64,000 bases of DNA from NCBI GenBank assembly GCA_000149265.1, contig CH002711.1, positions 102,105 to 166,104 of the forward strand, read 5' to 3'. This document shows, in pieces, positions 26,201-35,846 of this stretch. A model generated the notes under the pieces. That model saw only the letters and a list, made by a program, of their open reading frames with translations, was not told the DNA's origin and ran no database searches. Source of the stretch: Ciona savignyi (taxonomy: Eukaryota > Chordata > Ascidiacea > Phlebobranchia > Cionidae). Within the stretch, counting starts at the first letter, position 1; every line of letters begins with the position of its first letter. Both the position numbers and the translations under genes were made by a program.

Positions 26201-27877
26201 AATGTACGGCATCCCGTTCTCGGTCGGGATTTCTTACGATATTTTGGTTTTATCGCGGACCTGCGTAATTGTCGCCTTGTCCGGTCTCCTAGGCATAATA
26301 ACTTTTCTGACGTACGTTTCCAGGGTACGGACAAATTAGTTTGTGTAAATGGCATATCTGCGCCTAAATATAATGCATATTGTCGCTCTACGCTTCCCAC
26401 CGTGGTTTCATGTGTTTCGAAGTCTTCTCTTTTAAATAATGGACCCGACAATTCTATTCGGTATGAAAAAGAGGGTGAGACTTACCGTCTAAGCGATTCG
26501 TTTCCGATTGTTAATCGTACCGCCAAGGTTGATACATTAGCTACGGCTGTTCTTCCCGTTTGTAATGTTTCGGTGCAACTTAAAGATAAGAATATTGTAG
26601 ATCGCACTTATCACAACGTATCGCATATAGCACCACCCATACCTCAACGTGTTACGAGCGCTCCTCGAATTCCAGAACGTGTAACGATAGCCCCACCTAT
26701 TCCGCGTCGAGTCACACTGTCTGTACGTAGAACCTACCGCGACGTGTAGCGTATGTTTGAATATTGCGTCCCGTAGTTCATAAACGTTTTCTGACTCGTG
26801 TCACTGACTTATAACATGCCGTGTGTTGATTGTTTCTGATTTCCTCCCTATTTATAGATTGGTATTTCTTTCTCTACCTGTCCCACAGTGAGACTGTTCT
26901 TTACCTTGATTGTTTGTATTTCGACTTTTAAGTATCACCCGATATGTAGGCTACGCATCGGTTTGACTAACTGGTTGGCAGAAGTATAGCATTAAATGGG
27001 TCTTGTGGTTTAAGTCGTGGCGTTGCTGCTGTGATTATGAGATGGCACAACTACTGCATTTTTACACCACAATAAAATCACGCACTCACAGACATTGCAC
27101 CAGATTATTATGCATAATTGTGTAGCCTGGCGTTTGATTGCCCAACCACGGTCTATTAGTTTTTTGCAGGTTCGAATTAATTCTACGTGGTGCTGTGAAA
27201 GGCGATCAAGAATTTTCCCTCAACATCGAATCTCACCACAACGAGAATAGGCATAATACTTTGTTTAAAAAAGCCTGGAAAAAGGGAGATATGTGGTGAA
27301 TCGATGTTTTCGGGAACTAATATAATTGTTTGTGTATAATGATCACGTGTATTGTTTGTAGAACCCGTATGTGAACGACGTATATATCTAACGAGTAATT
27401 TGCGTCGTATTTACGACAACTACACCGCCCTTTGAACCTAAATACCAGTCATTATCGCAATTAAGATGGGCGTCAAAGTTCTTCCCATCTTGCTATTTAT
27501 ATTGTTGCGTATACCGTACATGATGATATTGCCACCAATCACGATACTATGCGCTGCATTCTAAGTTATAGAATGCAGCTTACAGAATAAAATACTGCCT
27601 TGCGTCTAAAGTATATATTCTGATTTTATGCTATAAGTTATCGGAGTCAGAAATCAGACAAGCACCGACTTTACAAACTGGAAAGGACAGCCTAAAGTGA
27701 CCTTTTGGTTTAGCGACGAGCGGCCAAATGCGCTTGCCCCGATAAGAAGTAATTAAAAGAAAAGTAGGGGTGCTAAACATGTGTATTGTACAATGCTGAT
27801 GCTCATTGTTTCATTTAGGATTGTTCGGAAGGGGAAGAAACGATGAAGAAGATAAAACTACTTCTTTAGATCCATGA
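20219..27877 (+). CDS. Unrecognised acidic protein with small tandem exons
   Basis: Not recognised. In-phase exons: 20219-20298, 22547-22643, 22931-23011, 23187-23264, 23335-23385, 23456-23524, 23807-23854 and 23989-24038 (stop TAG 24036-24038). Alternatively exon 8 uses a GTTAGT donor at 24034 and joins 27819-27877 (stop TGA), giving an end with NLLRRLFGRGRNDEED. Every junction from exon 2 on is phase 1, so exons can be skipped without a frameshift. Exons 3 and 4 are tandem duplicates: DRFESHDYPIDSDDG and DRFQPHVYPMDSDNG. The product is polar and acidic, with no membrane segment or known domain in the visible part, and looks disordered or tail-like. The 5' end is not found. An open stretch at about 19742-19866 (Cys-rich, CNNQCSCFFGDHG, donor phase 1) could be the preceding exon. 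Gene reality is supported by eight consecutive matching phases; function is unknown. Confidence 0.6.
21922..22215 (-). mobile_element. tRNA-derived SINE, diverged full-length copy
   Basis: Reads from the GGATATTCATGTTTATTACC tail junction to the tRNA-like head (CGGCGACGCACAAACCCACC), with many changes. It lies in intron 1 of the unrecognised gene. The 83-codon open frame across it is incidental. Confidence 0.75.
23620..23800 (+). repeat. Degenerate SINE fragment
   Basis: In the intron between exons 6 and 7 of the unrecognised gene. Recognisable pieces: GTGGTCTGCAGGTAGTCG, GACATTGCCTAAAC and TACACAACACACTGCAATAA. Old and rearranged. Confidence 0.4.
24593..25077 (+). repeat. 5' LTR of LTR retrotransposon (485 bp)
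   Basis: Begins TGTGGTGAATCG and ends GGGGTGCTAA. By eye it is identical base for base to 27292-27776. It contains an AATAAA (CTTACAGAATAAAATACTG, near 24887) and a TATA-like GTATATATC (near 24680). The preceding ACATG (24588-24592) is the target-site duplicate. Confidence 0.95.
25079..25110 (+). other. Primer-binding-site-like region
   Basis: It starts within two bases of the 5' LTR end. The complement of 25085-25106 looks like the 3' part of a tRNA: a 5-bp stem around the 7-base loop TTCATAT, followed by CGGGTGC as an acceptor strand. The CCA complement is imperfect and one conserved T-loop base differs. Position and shape suggest tRNA priming; the tRNA is not identified. Confidence 0.45.
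25628..26749 (+). CDS. Gag/protease-like protein of LTR element with altered catalytic motif
   Basis: 373 residues from the first ATG (the frame is open a few codons further up). Around residues 60-75 is a Cys cluster (SCLLC, LCFCCKFG) followed by Arg/Lys-rich sequence, in the place and spacing where gypsy Gag has its zinc knuckle, but one ligand position is lost. Residues about 115-225 align with a Ty3/gypsy retropepsin: FFVFDKKSGIHYLVD, then VPP, ALSLNDTNIRVSG, and the strong signature PVLGRDFLRYFGFIADL. At the catalytic position, where active retropepsins read Asp-Thr-Gly, this protein has Asp-Glu-Asn, so proteolysis is not expected. The C-terminus has three Pro-rich repeats (APPIPQRVT, APRIPERVT, APPIPRRVT). 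The frame is uninterrupted although the enzyme motif is gone: either non-catalytic Gag-like use or very recent loss. Confidence 0.8.
   Translation: MMRNSGVSIYRFENRKNKPTPSTIERTPSQKMVSSANDILPHDPKFRLYSNLPSIQTGALKSYSCLLCSSNVDAPFKLCFCCKFGVNGRRQVRKTNIRRRERVSRLCSKRTLESDRIRSFFVFDKKSGIHYLVDENEEFSTVPPMDNEMSLYNPACCALSLNDTNIRVSGHKQVSISFKDVGVFRWRFRIGNVRHPVLGRDFLRYFGFIADLRNCRLVRSPRHNNFSDVRFQGTDKLVCVNGISAPKYNAYCRSTLPTVVSCVSKSSLLNNGPDNSIRYEKEGETYRLSDSFPIVNRTAKVDTLATAVLPVCNVSVQLKDKNIVDRTYHNVSHIAPPIPQRVTSAPRIPERVTIAPPIPRRVTLSVRRTYRDV
27292..27776 (+). repeat. 3' LTR of LTR retrotransposon (485 bp)
   Basis: Apparently identical to 24593-25077. Preceded by the purine tract AAAAAGGGAGA and followed by the target duplicate ACATG at 27777-27781. 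About 40 bases later begins the possible last exon of the host gene (27819). Confidence 0.95.
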
Positions 27878-29262
27878 GCTTGCTAAACAAAAACCCGATG
27901 ATTAAATCAATCATATGCTGCAAATAATTGAAATAAGTTAACTTATACAGTTTTAATTAACTATTTGTCTTTGGGACGATTGTTTTGCTTGCATAACATA
28001 AAGGTATATGGGACTAAAATACGATAACTGATTTCGTTTGCTGGAATAGAATATTCTACATTTTTTACTCTTCATCCTAAAGTGTACAGTTGTTTAAAGA
28101 ACTGGTACGTACCCATGAAATAAAAAATACTCAACCAAGGACTACTACAATTAAAAGATAGCATATATAGTTACCTTCATTCTCTAAGTCAAAATACGTC
28201 AAAATTGCTTATACTTCAACTTGGCACACTACTCTATCTTTTATATTTTATTGTATACTTTAAGGTCATTTCGTGTGTTAATACTTTGAGTGTTCTCGAA
28301 ATACAACCTTGCCGCCTTGTGGGGGTATACGTAAGATGTATGTAGATGTTATAATGTAGCCTACCGTTACTAAGAAGAAAAACGTCAATGCCGTATTTAA
28401 TTTCAAAACTGTTTTAGATTATATTTTAAACTATAATGCACACGCGACAAATAAATACATTTAGAAAGAGTTCCAACCGCATGTTTAACACCTTTAATTT
28501 TAAAACACGTTTTTTTCTGTTCTCAGGTACAGATGGTATATTTATACACCTAGTATGCAGTTTGTTTCTGCAAGCAAAAACGGATGGGTTTTTCAGTTAA
28601 ACAATTTTGTCACCCATGTTCAGTAAAAAGTACATAATCTTGTCATATTCGTGCACGTCTGAACCATATTATGTGACATTTTAAAAAGTTTTACCCAATT
28701 GTTACAGTTTAGTTTCTGCAGTCATAAACCTTATCTATTGTGCTTAGGCGACATGTGGCGTTAAAGTAAACAAGGAAAAAATCTGCCATCCCATCATTAA
28801 CAGTTTTCAGGTAAATCCCAGCAAGTAACCTCTCCTCCGTTTGCCTTAACGGCTCACTCAAATATAAAAATGTTTAAATCAAAATCTTTGAGACTTGATA
28901 GTTAATTGTGGGTCCCATTTGAATTAAAAGATAACATGTTGTTTTGTTGTAAAACGCTTGCACTGTCGACCTGTCATCGTCAATGCTACAGAAAAAAACA
29001 AGTTACGTTGCAATTTATAATAAGTATATGACTATAATATTTTGTGTCATACGCGTTAAGAGAACGAAATACATGTCTGTTGCGTAACAAACAAATAAGT
29101 TATAATACAGCTGAATTGAGGACTTGTGATTACAATGTCAATTAGGTTCAATAAATCCAAACAAGTAAAGGGTATCAGGTGACCGTTTCTTGCCTTTGAC
29201 TACGGTGAAACAATAGATTTTGTACTCGCTGACTACGGAGAGTTTCGTTACATTGATAAAAT
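27878..29262. other. Intergenic region upstream of the STMND1-like gene
   Basis: AT-rich sequence of about 1.4 kb with only short open frames and no recognised repeat. The last ~100 bases, more GC-rich, are probably 5' UTR of the gene starting at 29263. Confidence 0.4.
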
Positions 29263-30499
29263 ATGGGTTGCTTTTCGAGCAAAACAAGTTCTGTTGCAAA
29301 AGTTATTGGCACACCGCCGACACGTAATAACAGAACAGATAGTGCCAAATCATCAGATAGTGGCATTGATGTAAAAGGATCGAGTTACTCGAGTGTTGGT
29401 GAATCAAAAGCTGAAATACCTTCAAAAGTAAACTCAGCCGAAAGAAAGGGCACTGAAAGCAAAGGCGAGTCAAGTAACTGTTAACTCCTATGGGTTAATT
29501 GATATTAAAATATTAAAAAAATATTTTATAGGAACTGCATTCGATATATCTTTTGAGTCCAATGATATCGTAAAGCAACGCCGACTAAAGCACCACTCGG
29601 TATGTTCGTGTCATGATTATGATTGTCAGTACAGTACAGCGCTGTTAAAAAACAAAAGTTTACACCGGGGTTTCTAATTGTACCCATTTTATTTCAGGCC
29701 CATCTCAATTCAACAATCAATAATCTAAAATTGAAACCAAATCAACTACCACCACTTAATTCGTTAAAAACGCGAAAAGAAATTCCACCCCGGCTAAAAA
29801 GAATCACGGGGGCACAGCCAGATCCTAAAGAGGTATGTACTGTTAATTTCGTGCGCCATTCGGGTGATTGGAATAAGCATTGAAATGATAGGTTCAACGG
29901 CGACAAGAAGAAGCTGAGCGGAAGAGAGAAATTGACCGACTAGCTAAGATTGCGCTGCAGAGGAGGCGTGAGCTTCGTGCGGAGAAAGTCGCAGCAAGAG
30001 TGAGTTTCATGTGGTCGACATGACTGCTTGATAAGTGACCTACATGACGCAACATGCAGCACGCTGTGGTTAGGTGAAAATCGATTATTTTTCAGCGCCT
30101 CCGAAACCAATGGAGCGACGAGTCGGATGTCGAAATCGACAGAGACGAAACATTCAACCAAGACGAAGGTAGGTTAATTAGACGGCGAGTGTCGTTTAAA
30201 TACCCATGTTTAATTGTATAAACTAGGTCCATAACGACAAATCAATTTTGTGTCAAGATTTTAACTGGGACGACGACAGCAAAAGCGGGAGCAGTTCTAA
30301 CAAGTCGAACAATGAAAATGAGTTCGAAGATTGTGATCATTTTGATCACGTACCATCCGATACTAAGCACGAAGATAACGTGTTCGGCATTGCTTCCGAA
30401 ACTTCAAGTGTGCAATCCAACTCAAACTTCTGCGACGTTCAAACCACAACTGCGCTCCGCGAACCAGAAACGGGAGAAAAACAAAATGTGCTGCAATAA
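29263..30499 (+). CDS. N-acylated coiled-coil protein, stathmin-domain (STMND1)-like
   Basis: Six exons in phase: 29263-29473, 29532-29599, 29698-29832, 29892-29999, 30096-30168 and 30258-30499; 278 residues (human STMND1 is about 276). It starts MGCFSSK: Gly2 for myristoylation and Cys3 for palmitoylation, so membrane anchoring is predicted. A Ser-rich linker with SSDSGIDV is followed by TAFDISFES, a Pro-rich stretch PPRLKRITG, then a charged helix (about 139-180) with EVQRRQEEAERKREIDRL that should form a coiled coil. The order AFxI...PPRLK...EEAExRR matches stathmin-like domains, which bind alpha/beta-tubulin. The C-terminal 100 residues are acidic and Ser/Asn-rich (SDESDVEIDRDE, NWDDDSKSGSSS). 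The STMND1 assignment comes from memory and rests on layout and a few motifs; another acylated coiled-coil protein (CCDC198-like) is possible. Confidence 0.75.
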
Positions 30500-30857
30500 G
30501 TTATATAGTAAGGCAACTATATACTCTTCATGAACAAGGTTTCTCTATCAGGAACGCAAACAGCTTTAAGATCTAGGTCGACTGGTTATGACTACAAACC
30601 TATTTGACGACAAATCATATGCATTGAACAGACGAAAATCAAGTGTTTAGAGTTAGACCATATGATTACACATGGATACTATGCTTCAAGCTATTGCACT
30701 TGCAACATAAAACATCTTGCTCCCAATTGATTTATTTCAAACGGAGAAATACAACACAATAAAAGATAAAAAAACATTTTTCTTGTTGTTCTTGAAAACA
30801 AGCATTAATTGGCAAAACATTTTAATGGGCCAATATTTGCCATTATTTTATATTGGG
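30500..30857. other. Short convergent intergenic gap
   Basis: Only about 360 bases between the stop of the plus-strand acylated gene and the stop of the minus-strand vWA gene, so the two 3' UTRs probably meet or overlap here. An AATAAA-like signal for the plus gene is at about 30759 (CACAATAAAAG). Confidence 0.5.
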
Positions 30858-33800
30858 TTAAAAAACATGATTGCAAGGATTTTTGCAAAATTGGCTGGTC
30901 CAATATTCTGTGATTTTCTTGTTAAGTTCGCCATCACCGCCGTTTACTGAAAAGATGTGGTCTTGTTGTCCTGCCATATCCATAAGCTGTTTTTGGTCGA
31001 ATGTAACGTCATCAAGTTTGAACGGGTAAACGTAAGTCTGGGAACATGAGGAATAAATAAAATATGATGGAAAATCACGGGGATTCATCATATAACATGT
31101 CCATATTTAAAGCATCAGAACTATAGATCGTATTGTAAACGATATAAACGTTTCTAATTTGTTAAACCCAGTAATTTTAGGTTAAAACCATCGTTAAATA
31201 AACTGTCCAGTGATGCTAAAACGGCTCGTTTCAAATCCAAGACCGTTATGCAGTAGAGCGTTTCATACGCAACTATTAACTACCTTTCTGGGCTTCCTTC
31301 TGATGATTGAGTGTTCGCTGCTAACATATGTATAGGCCCAGTATACATTATATCAGTTGCCGTTTTGTGAACATCAAGTACTCACCAGAATTCCATCCCG
31401 TCTCGCAGCTTCTCCAGCAGATCGGAGATCCTGATCCGAGTTTGAATCGGTTATAATGCTAAGAATTTTTGGAACTGTGCTGTCTCTGGCACCCACTTTT
31501 GTCTTGTAGAGATAGTTAATTGCGTACCATACTGCGGTTGCCGTGTTCACTTTATTGCCTAAAAATGCAATAAGGATGTTTTTAGAAAAACATATTTTTA
31601 TATAGTCTATGCACCTTTACCTGTTTTACTAAAATCAATATTTAGCATTCTTTCTCTGAAAAGTTGAATGAATTTTTCTTTATTGAAATCAGCATCTTTA
31701 AATGTTATCAACGTTTCTTCATGTACACGATCGCTAAAGAAGAATATCGATGCTTGCGATGAGTCGCGACCGTGCTTTATCCCACTGCGCACAAGTATAC
31801 ATTTAATACAAAAAAAGTGGGTATTGTATTAATTAGAGGACAGGAACATTATATAAGTCATTTGGTACGCCACTAACTTTTTAAGTGTTTATTTCCCGAC
31901 AGAGAAAAGTGTACTCCACACTTCCGACAGATAGGACAGAGTCGACACACCCGACAGGTTAGTCTAGTGGTTTAGTGCGTCGTCTGTTAGCGGATTTGAA
32001 ACTGGTGGCTTGCTGGTCGACTGTGTCCTTGGGCAAGGCACTTAACATTGGCCGAATCCAGTGGATTAATGGGTTCTACTAAATTAAAGGAACGTGTGAA
32101 TGATACACAAAACAATGCAATAGCTCCGGTAACCCAACGGTGGGCGCGAGGTGATCTGATGATTTTCCTTGTGTTAACCTACTTGATTTAAACTTTAAAG
32201 AATAAATATAAATATCCTATTCAAGATAATGGGGTTGGGACCATCCCTACTAATCTGTTTAGCGTGTACCCGAAAGGAGCCAGCACTTGGTGTGCCTATT
32301 GCTTTAAGACCGAATTAATACTTACATATCAACGGAGGCTTCGAGTTCCAACAACTTTTCCCAGTTCTCTTTGGAAGAGGCATGATAAAGTCGAACAGTA
32401 TCGTGCAGCAAATACGTCGGACAATGCCCTGTTGTCCAAATTTACGATAACAGTTATAAAGACTAGCTCGTCGGCTATTATTTGCTGAATAAAGCAGTTA
32501 ATGGTATTTGCTGTGGTCTAAATTTTATTTCCGTAGATTGGAAAACGCATGCTGGAACGTTATCACAAATGCATGTAAGTGCCAAAATACTTCTTATCGT
32601 CTGGTTAACGGAGCTAACGCACGAAGGTCTAATAAACTAAGGTATAATATATGGCCGGATACTGAGCTTAACCCCATACTGCTCTATCCAGGTATTTAAT
32701 TGATTTATACGTTATACGGGTGGATCTGATGGCTGTTCCTTACTGCTTCATCACGTGAGTGTTTAGCTAAGTATCAATGCACTTTTGGTGCGGTTGGAAG
32801 AATGGCATGTGTTATTCTTTAAGTCAGCTATTTTGTATACCTATGTAGTTTTTTAACTTTAAATCAGCTAATTGAAACAAAGGTGTGTGTTTCACACAAT
32901 TTTAGTTTCTAAAAGAATCTTAGACTTTATATGGGTGGATCGCGGGTGACAACCTTTCGGCCACTTTCTATTGCAAAAATACGAAAATAATTGCCCGAAA
33001 GCCAAAAAATATGATAAAACGTACTTGCACAGCACGGCATTGGGGCATCCCAGCTTCCATTTCGCAAACATGTATTTGAAGAAACTGCAGCTGGGAAAAC
33101 GTTGTATTCTTCGTTGCATTCATAACTACACAATGATCCGGGATTGTGTCCGTCAGTACAGGAATACTCTCCGCGGAATAATGCAGGTTTTTGAGTTGGA
33201 CAACTCTTAGCTGCAAAATTGAAATAGGACTTGAATTTAATTAACCTGGAACAGGCGTTGGTGATTAAATACTGAATGGAATAAGGAGCTGCGGATTAAC
33301 TTTGGCTAGGAGCTGCGGGATCGTAGCACGAGGTACAACTAACCCAAAGGTTATGAAGTCGCAACCCACAACTAGCCAATCGGCGCTTATCAGACATTTC
33401 TTTGAGCCAGTGGGTTAATGGCATTAGCATAAACAATAGAAATGTCTCAAACTGATATATACAACATATTGTAACTGCTTTGTTAACCGATTGGACAGGC
33501 AGGAGCACGAGATAAACTCGCGTTACAGCGCACCTTTTTTGTCCACCATAGGAAAGAAAAACATGGGCAAAGGCCTGCCCATGTTTTATAAAGATATATA
33601 ATAATCTATAAAAGGCTACTTACGCTCTGGTTGTGGTGGCTTAAAGTCAGTGCAGGTTAGTGGACCTTCATTGCAAAGATCGTCCACGCAACAACACCTG
33701 CATACTGAGTTTGACTGATCATCGTTGCACTGAGTACTTTTGCCAGAAATCATGTAGTTCTGGTGTAGAAATGTGATTTTTTTATAATTAGTGCTATCGT

Positions 33801-35846
33801 TTCTTTGGTAGAGTAAAGTAGATCAGCACGAATTTACAATTTAACAAGAAAGCACAAATGTCTAAAAAAAGCGGAAAAACTACTGTAGCTATAACACAAA
33901 ATTTACTCGTTATCCAATAAAACTAATATAAAAAAATACTTTTGGTACAATTAGTAAAAGAACTCCACAAGCATCGAGAGAAGTTAATTACCTTTAAAAT
34001 TTTTACATTTACCTAAACCTCTTACAATTTATGGACTAGCTTATACCATTGTCCGACCCGATGGTCTAGCGCAGGGGTGGGCAACCTTTCTCGGCCTGGG
34101 TGCCAAAATCGGCTAAAATTAATGGAAAAATCCTTCCGCGTGCCAACTAACAATTCGTGAGAACATATTTCTGTTTTTGAATGTTTACTCCTACTATAAT
34201 AGGAGTTGTACTATTTCCTACTATAGTACGAGTTCTGTACCTTTGAATTGCACTAATGTGACATCAAATAGCTTCTTGTGATGTCATAAATGCCTATAGC
34301 CTGTAAGCTTTCATGACAAATTGTTTGTTAAGTTGATTGAAAGAGCAGTTGCGTAAAAACTTAATTTTACACAGTTTTTTTTTCAGAAGCGTCGTTTAAA
34401 TTTTTTGGAAGGTGTTTAGCGGTCCTAGAAAATTGTCTCGCGATCCCCAGTTTAAGAACCGCTGTTTTACAGTTATGACTTTTAATTTTTATCTTTACTG
34501 CAAAATAAGCAAGCGCTGTACTATTACTGATAGAGCAAACCTTAGGCAGGTGAAAAAGTGTGTTCAATGATGAATTTTTACTCTCATTAACGCAATTTGA
34601 AAAACGTAACGATGAGCTTATGTGAAATAAGTTACCGGTCTTTTTTACTTGCCGAAATATGCATTTATGACCTTTACCGATACCGAATGACCTTACCGGT
34701 ACAACATGTTTAGCCTTATAACACTTTGTATCTCAAATTGCTAACAAAAAGAAATTAGGATGCTGAGGGTAACTGATATTAACTACATCTGGTTGGCTGC
34801 ACAAACGTACAAATTTCTCTCGCGTCCGATTCGGCTGTGGCAGCAGGTTGCGAAATTTGCAAGCCGATTGTTGTACTCGTTGGTGTTTGTTGAGTAACAA
34901 TAACACGGTAATCAATAATCAAATCTTCACAACTTACGGTAATAAACAGTTTATGCACGTGCCCACAGCTCAAATAATACAACAACTTTTAAGTTATCAT
35001 CTTTAAGAGAAAGGAATCTAATTTCCTTGAACTAGCGTGCCAGAAATACGAGCTCGCGTGCCAAGTTGGGCACGCGTGCCAGGGGTTGCCCATGCCTGGT
35101 CTAGCGGTTAAGTGCGTCGCCTTTCAATCGAAAGGTTGCAGGTGCGAAACTGGTCGCTAGCTAGACGGTTGTGTCCTTGGGCAAGGCACTTTACGTACAT
35201 TGCCTGAACTCAGCGGATTAATGGGTTCTACCAAATTGAAGGAACGTGTCTATCATATACAACACACTGCAATAGCTCCGGTAACCCGACGATGGGCGCG
35301 AGGTGACCTGAAGATTGCCCGTGTGATAACCCCCTAGGTTTTCCCATTCACGGGGGTAAACATGAATATCCTCCTATCCTATCCTATATATATATCCTAT
35401 CCTATACATTTACCTGAACCTGGTTGGCCTCACACGCCTGCGTCTGCTTACATTGCTTCGAAACATGGACGACTTTAAATTTAGAACCAATTCGAACCTT
35501 CCTCACTTCTGTCTCGCAAGAAGCCTGTAAGATATATTATTATAACACTTTCTAGTAATGTTTAAGCGATTCTAAAAGCAATAAATAATTAATCTTTCAA
35601 AGATCCAGCTAATTTTTTTTAGACAACACCAACCTGGTCAAAAGAGCACGTCTCTAGTCCAGCATGCCTATCACATTCTTCGATGCTCTTGCCTTTACAG
35701 CGCAAGCATTGTAGCCCTGTAAAACAAGAGTTATCTTTACTTTTTTATGGTTTACAAAATTGTATTCAACAAAGACTATAAATACACATACCTTCTGTGG
35801 CCACGACAAGACTAACAACAATGACGAAACCAAATATCATTTTCAT
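30858..35846 (-). CDS. Secreted Ly6/uPAR - sushi (CCP) - von Willebrand A protein
   Basis: Nine exons: 35846-35792, 35716-35634, 35524-35414, 33759-33624, 33210-33025, 32428-32326, 31784-31621, 31558-31386 and 31037-30858; all phases match; 396 residues. Order: signal peptide MKMIFGFVIVVSLVVA (1-16); a Ly6/uPAR three-finger domain (about 20-119) with LQCLRCKG, CETEV, KQCKQTQAC and the closing CCCVDDLCN; a sushi/CCP domain (about 131-190, KSCPTQ...CSYEC...GSWD...CC); and a vWA domain (about 195-385, IFFFSDRVHEE, VNTATAVWYAINYL, IITDSNSDQD). The first MIDAS loop (normally DxSxS) reads HDTVRLYHAS, so divalent-cation binding is probably lost or changed. It ends CKNPC. Secretion and protein-protein binding are inferred. 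Ly6, sushi and vWA domains are each common; I do not know this order from another protein. The exon 2 donor (GTTGGT) is non-consensus. Confidence 0.85.
31949..32223 (+). mobile_element. tRNA-derived SINE, diverged, with TATCC-type tail
   Basis: Lies antisense in the intron between vWA exons 6 and 7. Head TTAGTCTAGTGGTTTAGTGC, body TTGGGCAAGGCACTTAAC and CCAGTGGATTAATGGGTTC, 3' end AAATATAAATATCCTATTC. Confidence 0.8.
33558..33587. repeat. 12-bp inverted repeat hairpin in vWA gene intron
   Basis: AAAACATGGGCA (33558-33569) and TGCCCATGTTTT (33576-33587) are exact reverse complements around a 6-base loop. It lies in the intron between the Ly6 and sushi exons. Function unknown. Confidence 0.75.
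34051..35406 (+). mobile_element. SINE split by a hAT element
   Basis: The SINE head begins at 34051 (GTCCGACCCGATGGTCTAGC), breaks at 34071, and resumes at 35099 with GTCTAGCGGTTAAGTGCGTC. It then runs to CACGGGGGTAAACATGAATA and tandem TATCC units ending about 35406. The rest of the copy is close to the other young SINEs. It lies antisense in an intron of the Ly6-sushi-vWA gene, and its tail ends about 8 bases from the exon 3 splice donor. Confidence 0.9.
34072..35098. mobile_element. hAT-type MITE with 8-bp target duplication GTCTAGCG
   Basis: The 1027-bp element begins CAGGGGTGGGCAACC and ends GGTTGCCCATGCCTG (inverted, two mismatches). Exact 8-bp duplicates GTCTAGCG lie at 34064-34071 and 35099-35106. 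CAGGGGTGGGCAA-type ends with 8-bp duplications are characteristic of hAT elements. No transposase frame. It inserted into the A-box-like segment of the tRNA-derived head of a SINE. Confidence 0.92.

Larger units (their letters stand above)
24593..27776 (+). mobile_element. Non-autonomous Ty3/gypsy-type LTR retrotransposon, young insertion
   Basis: The 3.18-kb element has two apparently identical 485-bp LTRs, 5-bp target duplicates ACATG (24588-24592 and 27777-27781), a primer-binding-site-like stretch right after the 5' LTR (TTGTTGCACCCGACGTG, about 25079), one long open frame, and a purine tract GGAAAAAGGGAGA ending just before the 3' LTR. The internal 2.2 kb has room for only one protein; no reverse transcriptase, RNase H or integrase is visible in any frame. 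It must therefore be mobilised in trans (inference). Identical LTRs mean a recent insertion. It lies in the same orientation as the flanking unrecognised gene, so its polyadenylation signal could truncate that transcript. Confidence 0.93.

Noticed and set aside
26137-26451. 104-codon antisense frame
   Set aside because: Antisense shadow of the retroelement protease-like domain.
34051-35160. Functional tRNA gene
   Set aside because: The tRNA-like head of the SINE lacks a complete cloverleaf and is continuous with the SINE body; the same head recurs in every SINE copy.
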